The translations under genes were made by a program, and so were the position numbers. From Actinomycetota bacterium (GTDB lineage: Bacteria; Actinomycetota; Acidimicrobiia; Acidimicrobiales; Ilumatobacteraceae), in contig WLJO01000024.1 in NCBI GenBank assembly GCA_009701715.1, forward strand, positions 1 to 37,103: a stretch of 37,103 nucleotides of DNA, in the 5' to 3' direction. The notes below the pieces were generated by a model. The model searched no databases and was not told the DNA's origin. It was given only the letters and a program-made list of their open reading frames with translations. How positions within the stretch are numbered: the first letter of the stretch is position 1; each line of letters starts with the position of its first letter. Shown here piece by piece: positions 23,803-30,639 of the stretch.

Positions 23803-24812
23803 CCGCAATGGGTAGCCCCACATTGGTGACCGCCCGTGCCCCGGGCAGGGTGGTGCTCATCGGGGACCACACGGACTACACCGGCGGGCTCGTGTGCCCG
23901 ATGGCAATCGACCGCTGGACAACCGCGTCGGGGGTGCGCGGCGGGTCCGGACTCTCGCTCGCCAGCGCCGACGAGCCCGAACCCCTCGACGTCGGACTGC
24001 CGGTCACACGCCCCGATGCGATCACCCCGACGTGGGGCCGGTACGCGGCCGGTGTTGCCGCCGAACTCGGCGTTGTCGAGGGACTGCAGGGAACCGTGAG
24101 CACCACCATCCCGATCGGTGCCGGTCTGTCCTCGAGCGCTGCGCTCGAACTGGCCGTCGCCCTCGCGCTCGGGTTCGACGGGACGCCAAGGGAACTCGCC
24201 CGACTGTGTCAGCGCGCGGAAAACACCGCCACCGGCCTGCCCTCAGGGATCCTCGACCAATTGACCTCTGCCTGCGGGGTCGACGGCCACGCACTCGTGA
24301 TGGATTGCACAACGCTCGACATCGAGCCGCTCCCAGTGCCCGACCACGCTGTTGTGCAGGTGCTCTTCGTGACACAGAGACGGCTCGTTGGGTCCCCGTA
24401 TGCGGACCGTGTGGCGCAGTGCGCCGCTGCAGAGGCGGTGATCGGGCCACTGCGAACAGCAGACATCGGAACCCTCAACGCCATCGAGGACGCGATGCTC
24501 AGTCGACGGGCGCGTCACGTCATCACCGAGAACCGCAGGGTGCGCGACTTTGCCGGTGCGCTGCGCGCCGGCGACCTGAACGACGCCGGCGCGCTCATGC
24601 TCGAGGGCCACGAATCGCTCCGCGTTGACTACGAGACCTCAACCGCCGCGATGGACGAGGCCGTTCGCTCCCTGTCCGCGCTGCGCGGGGTCTACGGCGC
24701 GCGCATGACCGGGGGCGGCTTCGGCGGATGCGTCGTGGCGCTCACGGAGCCCGGAACCCAAATCCCGAACGCCTGGGTCGTCCGGCCCACAGCCGGGGCC
24801 TCGCGGGCCTGA
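23799..24812 (+). CDS. galK: galactokinase-like GHMP kinase
   Basis: The protein is 337 aa from GTG 23799 (GTGA overlap with the preceding stop) or 334 aa from ATG 23808. Three GHMP signatures are present. APGRVVLIGDHTDYTGG is the galactokinase signature. IPIGAGLSSSAALELA is the ATP loop. ARMTGGGFGGCVVAL is the C-terminal motif. The catalytic Asp is in GILDQLTSACG. It phosphorylates galactose or a related sugar at C1. Two features are unusual: the sugar-binding motif has GDHTDY where galactokinases have GEHTDY, and the protein is about 45 residues shorter than E. coli GalK. No other Leloir-pathway gene is in the window, so a different sugar is possible. It is coupled to the LLM oxidoreductase gene. 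Confidence 0.85.
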   Translation: MTAMGSPTLVTARAPGRVVLIGDHTDYTGGLVCPMAIDRWTTASGVRGGSGLSLASADEPEPLDVGLPVTRPDAITPTWGRYAAGVAAELGVVEGLQGTVSTTIPIGAGLSSSAALELAVALALGFDGTPRELARLCQRAENTATGLPSGILDQLTSACGVDGHALVMDCTTLDIEPLPVPDHAVVQVLFVTQRRLVGSPYADRVAQCAAAEAVIGPLRTADIGTLNAIEDAMLSRRARHVITENRRVRDFAGALRAGDLNDAGALMLEGHESLRVDYETSTAAMDEAVRSLSALRGVYGARMTGGGFGGCVVALTEPGTQIPNAWVVRPTAGASRA

Positions 24813-24832
24813 CGCACGTCCGCACCGTGATC

Positions 24833-24838
24833 TAGGTT
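24833..24838 (+). promoter_or_regulatory. -10 box TAGGTT of the SMP-30-like gene (leadered)
   Basis: TAGGTT predicts transcription from about position 24845, giving a leader of about 25 nt that contains GGGGGAAG just before ATG 24870. This gene therefore looks conventionally leadered, in contrast to its neighbours. Confidence 0.4.
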
Positions 24839-24869
24839 GGGCGACGCTCACCGGGAACTGGGGGAAGAC

Positions 24870-25745
24870 ATGGCCAAGACAACTGTGCTCGCCGAAGGCA
24901 TCTACTTCGGGGAGGGACCGCGATGGCACGGTGGAACGCTGTGGTTCTCCGACTTCTACGAGACAGCAGTCAAGACCTGCACCGTGGAGGGCAAGGTCAC
25001 CATCGAGTTCACCACCCCCGTACGCCCGAGCGGTCTCGGCTGGACACCGGACGGAACGCTGCTCGTCGTGCAGATGCAGGACCGCAAGGTGATGCGACGC
25101 GGCGCGGACGGTGCGCTGGTCGACCACGCGGACCTCTCGCACCTCGCCGCCTGGTACTGCAACGACATGGTCGTCGATGCCGTCGGGCGCGCGTACGTGG
25201 GCAACTTCGGGTTCAACCTCGAGGAGGCGTTCCACACCCGTCCCATCGAGGACATCATCGCCAACCACCCCACCGCCAATCTCATGATCGTTGACCCCGA
25301 TGGATCCACACGCATCGGCGCGCCGGACATGCACTTCCCGAACGGTTCGGTCATCACCCCGGACGGCAAGACCCTGATCGTGGGGGAAACGTTCGGTTTC
25401 GCGCTCACCGCATTCGACATCGCTGCCGATGGTTCCCTGTCGAACAGGCGCGTGTGGGCCCCACTCGGCAACCGCCCGCCCGACGGGATCTGCCTCGATG
25501 CCGACGGCCAGATCTGGGTGGCCAATCCGCTCGCCCACGAGGTGTTCCGGGTGAGAGAGGGCGGCGAGGTGACCGAGGTGGTGGAGACCTCGCAGCCGTG
25601 CTTCGCCTGCATGCTCGGCGGCGACGACGGTCGGACACTCTTCGCACTCACCGCTGCCTCCTCGGAGGAAACGATCGCCGGCGGTAGCCGTACCGGCAGG
25701 ATCGAGACCCACCGCGCTGCGGCACCCCGGGCCGGCCGCCCCTGA
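24870..25745 (+). CDS. SMP-30/gluconolactonase/LRE family protein
   Basis: The protein is 291 aa from ATG 24870, with GGGGGAAG close upstream. It is a six-bladed beta-propeller. EGPRWHGGTLWFSD carries the first metal-ligand Glu (about residue 15), YCNDMVVDAVGRAYVGN the Asn ligands, and RPPDGICLDADGQIWVANP the catalytic Asp. Family members hydrolyse sugar lactones or related esters with a divalent metal. The position just after a galactokinase-like gene makes sugar metabolism plausible, but the gene has its own promoter and the substrate is not known. No signal peptide is seen. It ends 7 bp from the convergent receptor gene. Confidence 0.9.
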   Translation: MAKTTVLAEGIYFGEGPRWHGGTLWFSDFYETAVKTCTVEGKVTIEFTTPVRPSGLGWTPDGTLLVVQMQDRKVMRRGADGALVDHADLSHLAAWYCNDMVVDAVGRAYVGNFGFNLEEAFHTRPIEDIIANHPTANLMIVDPDGSTRIGAPDMHFPNGSVITPDGKTLIVGETFGFALTAFDIAADGSLSNRRVWAPLGNRPPDGICLDADGQIWVANPLAHEVFRVREGGEVTEVVETSQPCFACMLGGDDGRTLFALTAASSEETIAGGSRTGRIETHRAAAPRAGRP

Positions 25746-25752
25746 GCAGGGT

Positions 25753-26436
25753 TCAGGCCAGCGCTGCGGTAATCCTCACGAGCGCACCCGGCGTGCGCGC
25801 ACCCCACCAGAACAGATCACGCCCGTCCAGCAGACGGACGTCCGGTACCACGGCGCTCACCTCTGCCATGTGGCGCTCGGCGAACGCATAGGGCTCGCTC
25901 GGCAGGATCACGAGGTCTGCACGCATCCCGCTCGCCTCGGCGATCGTCACTTCCGGGTACCGGTCGGGGTGTCCCGAGAACACGTTGTGCACCCCGCATG
26001 CGCGCAGCACGGTCGAGCCATAGGTGTCGCCGTTGATGGTCATCCATGGCCGCCGCCAGATGGGGACGAATGCCCGGCGGGAGATCGGCGGCGCCGCCGG
26101 AACCTCGTCCGACGGCCACGGGTTCACGTCAGGTTTCCCCACCGCGGCCCAGAGTGCCCACAGGGTTGCCTCCACCTCAGCGAGGTGCACCACGTGCGTC
26201 ACGTGCAGGCCGAGGCCCGCTGCAGCGATTGCCTCTGCGTCCTCCTTGCGATTCTCCTCACGGTCGACCACCACGAGGTCCGGTGCGAGCGCTGTGATCG
26301 CCGCAATATCGGGATCCTTCGTCCCGCCCACGTGCGGGAGTCCGGGTTGCTCGCAGAAACGCGTGCACGCAACCGGTTCGATTCCCCAGGCAAGCAGGGT
26401 CTCGGTCACCGAGGGGACGAGCGACACGACGCGCAC
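25753..26436 (-). CDS. BtuF/TroA-like helical-backbone metal receptor, no signal peptide
   Basis: The protein is 227 aa from GTG 26436. It begins directly with RVVSLVPSVTETLLAWGI, the first strand and helix of class III periplasmic binding proteins (BtuF, FhuD). IAAITALAPDLVVVDREENRKED and ADLVILPSEPYAFAERH match both lobes. The family usually binds cobalamin or iron chelates outside the membrane, but here the fold begins at residue 1 with no signal sequence or lipobox, so it should stay in the cytoplasm. No ABC permease or ATPase is nearby. It lies 12 bp after the PH-domain gene in the same direction and is probably co-transcribed with it. Confidence 0.85.
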   Translation of the reverse strand: MRVVSLVPSVTETLLAWGIEPVACTRFCEQPGLPHVGGTKDPDIAAITALAPDLVVVDREENRKEDAEAIAAAGLGLHVTHVVHLAEVEATLWALWAAVGKPDVNPWPSDEVPAAPPISRRAFVPIWRRPWMTINGDTYGSTVLRACGVHNVFSGHPDRYPEVTIAEASGMRADLVILPSEPYAFAERHMAEVSAVVPDVRLLDGRDLFWWGARTPGALVRITAALA

Positions 26437-26448
26437 GGTGATCGCTGC

Positions 26449-27069
26449 TCAGCCGAGCATGCGGCGCTTCTGCGCCTCGAACTCGTCCTGGGTGATGGAC
26501 CCACGGTCCCGCAGTCCCTCAAGGCGCTCCAACTGCTCGGTGAGATCCCCCGCCTGACCAGCCAACGCCCCACCTCCCGAGCGATTCTGGTTGCGGTACT
26601 CCTCGATTGCCTCGTGGATGATGTTTGCCACGCGGTCGGGGTGCGAAATATCGGTGAAGCGTTCCTGGCCGGCCTCGCCGCCCGACTCGATGAGGAGATC
26701 GCCCGCCCCAAGGACACGCTCGAAAACGGTCTGGTTGAAGTTCACGTTGTTCACGCGCTCCAGTGGGATCTGCACACCGGTCTTGCGGAGCACCCCCTGA
26801 CGAAAGATGACGCGGTGCGAGGTGACGACGAAGTGCGAGTAGTACCAGGCCGAGTACTTGCGCAGCATCCAACCACCGGAGATCACGAGCAGGATGAGCG
26901 CAACGATCTTGACCGCCTTGCCCACGCCCCCGTCGAGGGTCAGTGCATAGATCGTGAGGATGAGCGCAGCAAGCGTCGCCGCACCGGGGGGCGCCAGGAA
27001 CCACCAATGGGGACGGAGGTCCACACGAATCGTCTCGAACGAGTTGAGCAACTTCCGCGGGAACGCCAT
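26449..27069 (-). CDS. membrane protein with bacterial PH domain and C-terminal SHOCT domain
   Basis: The protein is 206 aa. Two membrane helices (about 24-47 and 51-69) are followed by a PH-like domain (about 76-150). Its conserved run is FVVTSHRVIFRQGVLRKTG, VQIPLERVNNVNFNQT and GAGDLLIESGGEAG, as in the YdbS/YdbT (bPH_2) family. After a Gly-rich linker, the last 33 residues (LEGLRDRGSITQDEFEAQKRRML) form a SHOCT module, a short oligomerisation helix pair. The role is probably membrane-associated scaffolding or stress protection; the exact function is unknown. The ATG follows TAATCT at 6 nt. It shares a 44-bp divergent region with the helicase gene. Confidence 0.88.
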   Translation of the reverse strand: MAFPRKLLNSFETIRVDLRPHWWFLAPPGAATLAALILTIYALTLDGGVGKAVKIVALILLVISGGWMLRKYSAWYYSHFVVTSHRVIFRQGVLRKTGVQIPLERVNNVNFNQTVFERVLGAGDLLIESGGEAGQERFTDISHPDRVANIIHEAIEEYRNQNRSGGGALAGQAGDLTEQLERLEGLRDRGSITQDEFEAQKRRMLG

Positions 27070-27075
27070 GGGGGC

Positions 27076-27081
27076 AGATTA
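27076..27081 (-). promoter_or_regulatory. -10 box TAATCT of the PH/SHOCT gene
   Basis: Minus-strand TAATCT is 6 nt before ATG 27069. Only 20 bp away on the other strand is the -10 box of the divergent helicase gene, so the two RNA polymerases would occupy overlapping DNA. Confidence 0.5.
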
Positions 27082-27101
27082 CCCACGCTTCACCGTGCCA
27101 G

Positions 27102-27107
27102 TAGCGT
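27102..27107 (+). promoter_or_regulatory. -10 box TAGCGT of the UvrD2-like helicase gene
   Basis: TAGCGT is 6 nt before GTG 27114. Another GTG follows two codons later, but the spacing favours 27114 as the leaderless start. Confidence 0.5.
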
Positions 27108-27113
27108 GACGAT

Positions 27114-29159
27114 GTGACAGTGGAAGGTTCGGTCGACGAGGGGGAAGGTGTCGACCTCGCCCGCCTGCTCGTGCGGCTTGACCCGGACCAACGCGCCGCC
27201 GTCACGGCCCCGCCAGGCCCCGTTGCCGTCATCGCCGGTGCCGGTTCCGGCAAGACCCGGGTGCTGACGAACCGGATCGCGTACCGCATCGCCACGAAAT
27301 CGGCCGAGCCCTCGCACACGGTGGCCTTCACGTTCACGCGTCAGGCCGCAGCGGAGCTACAGCGTCGGCTTGCCCGCGAGGGCGTGGAACAATCCGTCGT
27401 GGCGGGAACGTTCCACAGCGTTGCGTACCGCATCCTGCGCAGGCGATGGGAGGACCGTGGGCGCCACGAGCCGCCGACACTGTCCACCAACCGCATCGAG
27501 GTGCTCACCGAACAGCTCAGAGGCGACCGGCGCCTCGCTGCCGTCACTGCCACCGAGATCGAGTGGGCGCGGGCCCGCCTCATTGGCCCCAAGGACTACC
27601 CGCGCGCTGCCACCTCAGCAGGGCGCCGGCCCGGGGCCGATGTTGAGCAGGTGGCGAAGCTGTTCGCAGACTTCGAGGCATACAAGCGCAAGCGACGCAT
27701 CCTCGACTTCGACGACCTGCTCTCGGAGTGCACAGCCGAGATCCGTCGACCCGGCGTCGCCGACGCGATCTCGTGGTGGCACCGTCACCTTCACGTCGAC
27801 GAGTTCCAGGACATCAACCCGCTGCAGTACGAGTTCCTCGAGGCGCTTCGCAACGGTGGGGACGACCTCTTCATCGTCGGCGACCCGGCGCAGGCGATCT
27901 ACGGCTGGAACGGGTCAGACTCAGGGTTGCTCGATGCCGTCCGCAACGGCCCACTGCGGCCGATCACGATCGAGCTGACCACCAACTACCGCTCAACGCC
28001 CGAGGTGGTCGATGCCGGCGACCGAGTGCTTGCCTCAAACCGCGTGGGCGGCGTGCACCGGGCCGACCGACCGAGCGGCCGGCAGATCATCACGGTGTCG
28101 TGTCGCGACGAGGCCGAGGAGTCACGCCGCCTTGTCGTGCTCGCCAACGAACTCCGCCCTCCGGGGGCGCGGTGGTCATCGGTTGCCGTGCTGGGGCGCA
28201 CCCACGAGATTCTCCGGCAGGCAGCCGTCGCGTTCGCCGCCGCAGGCATCCCGACGCGAACGGTCACGAGGCGCGGCATTGCGGGCGCGGCAGGCAACGA
28301 CCCGCTCCGGCCGGCGCGGTCAGCCGGGGACAGCCATGACCTCCATGCATGGGCGATTGATCTCGCGTGGCCGGGTGCAGGAACGGAAGGGTCCGACACG
28401 GTGGGGGACGACGGTCCGGGGCGAGGCGAGACCGACCCCGACGACGGCTCCACCCCAGCCGGAGACCCGCTCGACCCGGTCCGCCGGGCGATCGACACAG
28501 TGCGCGCCTTCGAGGAGACGGGCGGAGGTGATGGCCGGGCGTTCGCAGCGTGGATGGACCTGAACAACGTCGAATCGGCCGTCGAGGGCGATGCCGTCGA
28601 GCTCGTCACCATGCACGCGGCCAAGGGACGTGAATGGTCCACCGTGATCGTCGCGGGCATCGACTCTGTCGGCATGCCGGCACCGATCGCCTCACGGTCC
28701 GCTGCCCGTGCTGAGGAGGCTCGCCTGCTGTACGTGGCACTCACCCGTGCGGCAGACCGTCTCGCCATCACGTGGGCGGAAAAGCGCGGGGGCAAGAAGG
28801 CGGGGCGCAGCCCCCTGCTCCCGGACCTCGCACTGCGGGAGCCCGACGCCTCGGACGTCCCAGTACTCCTGCCCGAACGGCCACGGCCTGCCGCTGCGGC
28901 AGCACCGACGGCGGACCCGGGCGCAGCCGTGATGGCCCGGTTGAGGAACTGGCGTGCGGCAGCGGCACGCGCAGCCGGGGTCCCGGCCGCATTCCTGCTC
29001 GACGATCGCTCGCTCGACCGGATCGTGGCCACAATGCCCGTCACACAGGACGACCTTGCGGCAATCGACGGCATCGGGCCCCTGCTTGCCCGGCGCTTCG
29101 CCGGGCGAATCCTGCCGCTGCTCAGCGAGCCCGGTGGTTCTCGCCCCGCAGCGCAGTGA
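27114..29159 (+). CDS. uvrD2: UvrD/Rep superfamily 1A DNA helicase with C-terminal HRDC domain
   Basis: The protein is 681 aa, close to mycobacterial UvrD2. Helicase motifs run in order: LDPDQRAAV (Q), AGAGSGKTR (Walker A), AFTFTRQAAAELQRR (Ia), VDEFQD (Walker B), VGDPAQAIYGWNGS (III), TTNYRSTPEVV (IV), VTMHAAKGREWSTVIVAG (V) and LLYVALTRAADRL (VI). An HRDC domain closes the protein (about 610-675). It unwinds DNA in repair or replication. Between motif VI and HRDC, where mycobacterial UvrD2 has a four-Cys zinc module, this protein has an Ala/Pro-rich linker with no Cys. A Gly/Asp-rich insertion lies at about 420-460 in the 2B region. The last 38 bp overlap the opposing thioesterase gene. Confidence 0.9.
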   Translation: MTVEGSVDEGEGVDLARLLVRLDPDQRAAVTAPPGPVAVIAGAGSGKTRVLTNRIAYRIATKSAEPSHTVAFTFTRQAAAELQRRLAREGVEQSVVAGTFHSVAYRILRRRWEDRGRHEPPTLSTNRIEVLTEQLRGDRRLAAVTATEIEWARARLIGPKDYPRAATSAGRRPGADVEQVAKLFADFEAYKRKRRILDFDDLLSECTAEIRRPGVADAISWWHRHLHVDEFQDINPLQYEFLEALRNGGDDLFIVGDPAQAIYGWNGSDSGLLDAVRNGPLRPITIELTTNYRSTPEVVDAGDRVLASNRVGGVHRADRPSGRQIITVSCRDEAEESRRLVVLANELRPPGARWSSVAVLGRTHEILRQAAVAFAAAGIPTRTVTRRGIAGAAGNDPLRPARSAGDSHDLHAWAIDLAWPGAGTEGSDTVGDDGPGRGETDPDDGSTPAGDPLDPVRRAIDTVRAFEETGGGDGRAFAAWMDLNNVESAVEGDAVELVTMHAAKGREWSTVIVAGIDSVGMPAPIASRSAARAEEARLLYVALTRAADRLAITWAEKRGGKKAGRSPLLPDLALREPDASDVPVLLPERPRPAAAAAPTADPGAAVMARLRNWRAAAARAAGVPAAFLLDDRSLDRIVATMPVTQDDLAAIDGIGPLLARRFAGRILPLLSEPGGSRPAAQ

Positions 29160-29850
29160 GCTGCTCAAAGAACTCGGGCTTCATCGCGATGAACAGTCCC
29201 TCGGCCTCCGCACACAGCGTGTCCCCGGCGTGCAGCGTTGCCTCCACGAATACCTTGCGGCCGTCCTTGCGGATGAAGCGGGCCCGATAGACGATCTCGC
29301 GGAAGAGCGGTGTTGGCGAGCGGTAGCTGATGGTCAACCGGCCAGTCATGCCGACCTGGCCGGAGAGCCCCTGCGAGAGCCCGAGGATCTCGTCGAACCC
29401 TGCAGCGATGAACCCCCCGTGCAGGCACCCGGGAGGGCCCTCGTACACGAGGCCGTACGTTGCGCGCCCGACGACGAAATCCTCGCCCCACTCGATCGTC
29501 ATCGGCGGCGCGATCGGGTTCATCAGACCGATGAACGGGCTGTAGCTCGGGAACGGGCGCACCTGTGACGGCTGCAGCGAGCCCTCGGCCGGCTCGTCGT
29601 ACGGGCGTCCGTGCTCGCGACCAGCGAGAAGGTCCGCTGCGCGCTTCACGAGTTGCTGCGCCTCACGTATCGCGGCTGCGTCAGCAACCGTGGTGACCTG
29701 CTCATCGATGATCCGTCGGGTCGCGTCCGCGAGGTCCGCCTTGGCCTGCTCCACCGGCGTGAACTCGGCCGGGGCCGTGAACCCCTCCCGCATAAGCGGG
29801 CTCGGTCGTTCCGGGTCCAGATAACCCGCATCGAGAACCGCGTCAGCCAT
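29122..29850 (-). CDS. hotdog-fold thioesterase (PaaI-like)
   Basis: The protein is 242 aa from ATG 29850. The N-terminal 110 residues are mostly helical, with a possible coiled coil around EQAKADLADATRRIIDEQ. The hotdog domain occupies about 125-235: GLVYEGPPGCLHGGFIAAGFDE contains the HGG turn and the acidic residue of the PaaI/4HBT class, followed by GRLTISYRSPTPLFREIVYRA. It hydrolyses acyl-CoA thioesters. The start overlaps the exonuclease stop by 8 bp, so translation is coupled. The 3' end overlaps the helicase gene by 38 bp on the opposite strand. The substrate is unknown. Confidence 0.87.
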   Translation of the reverse strand: MADAVLDAGYLDPERPSPLMREGFTAPAEFTPVEQAKADLADATRRIIDEQVTTVADAAAIREAQQLVKRAADLLAGREHGRPYDEPAEGSLQPSQVRPFPSYSPFIGLMNPIAPPMTIEWGEDFVVGRATYGLVYEGPPGCLHGGFIAAGFDEILGLSQGLSGQVGMTGRLTISYRSPTPLFREIVYRARFIRKDGRKVFVEATLHAGDTLCAEAEGLFIAMKPEFFEQLTALRGENHRAR

Positions 29851-30616
29851 CGAGGTCCACCAACACGGGTGCGTGGTCCGACGGCTGCTGCCTCTTGCGC
29901 GCGTTGCGATCGATGATCGAGAACGAACAGCGCTGCGCAGTGCTCGCCGTGCCCAGCACGAGGTCGATCCGCATGCCGTGGCCCTTGTGAAAATCCCCGT
30001 TGCGGTAGTCCCACCAGGAAAAGAGCCCTGCCTCGTCGTGCTGCTCGCGGAACAGGTCCACCATGCCCCAGTCCACGAGCGCACCCAGCACATCGCGCTC
30101 GGGTTGAGAGATATGGGTGCCGCCCTCGTACGCACTCGCATCCCACACGTCGCGATCGTCAGGGGCAATGTTGAAGTCGCCCATCACGATCACGTCGTCC
30201 GACGGTGTGCTCTCGGCCGCCACGTGCTCCCTCAGCCGTGCCATCCAGTCGAGCTTGTAGCGGTAGTGGTCATTGTCCAGCGATCGCCCGTTGGGGACGT
30301 ACACAGAACTCACGCGCACACCGCCGCAGGTTGCCGACACGATGCGGGCCTCGTGATCGGGGGTGATGCCCGGCGCGAAGTTGTAGACCGGGCGCTCGAG
30401 GCCGACGCGGGACAGGAGTGCCACACCGTTCCACTGACCCTGGCCGTGATGGACCGAGTCGTACCCCATGGCCTGGAACGCGAGCCCGGGAAACGCGTCG
30501 TCGGCGAGCTTGGTCTCCTGCATCGCCAGCACATCGGGCTGCACCTCAGCGAGCCATTCCTCCACCCGAGGCAAACGGACCTTCAGCGAGTTGACGTTCC
30601 AGGTGGCGAATCGCAC
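29843..30616 (-). CDS. xthA: exodeoxyribonuclease III (AP endonuclease)
   Basis: The protein is 257 aa from GTG 30616, giving the canonical start RFATWNVNSLKVRLPRV. Further motifs are LAMQETKL (metal-ligand Glu), SVYVPNGR, VMGDFNIAPDD (Asp/Asn active site), GMRIDLVLG, and the C-terminal SDHAPVLVDL with the catalytic His. It cuts at abasic sites and removes 3'-blocking groups in base excision repair. The start is 7 nt after TACCGT, so it is likely leaderless. The thioesterase gene overlaps its stop. Confidence 0.95.
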   Translation of the reverse strand: MRFATWNVNSLKVRLPRVEEWLAEVQPDVLAMQETKLADDAFPGLAFQAMGYDSVHHGQGQWNGVALLSRVGLERPVYNFAPGITPDHEARIVSATCGGVRVSSVYVPNGRSLDNDHYRYKLDWMARLREHVAAESTPSDDVIVMGDFNIAPDDRDVWDASAYEGGTHISQPERDVLGALVDWGMVDLFREQHDEAGLFSWWDYRNGDFHKGHGMRIDLVLGTASTAQRCSFSIIDRNARKRQQPSDHAPVLVDLDG

Positions 30617-30623
30617 GTGACGA

Positions 30624-30629
30624 ACGGTA
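30624..30629 (-). promoter_or_regulatory. -10 box TACCGT of the xthA-thioesterase unit
   Basis: Minus-strand TACCGT is 7 nt before GTG 30616, within the 23-bp gap after the ribonuclease fusion gene. No ribosome site is visible. Confidence 0.5.
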
Positions 30630-30639
30630 ATCGGGGCGT

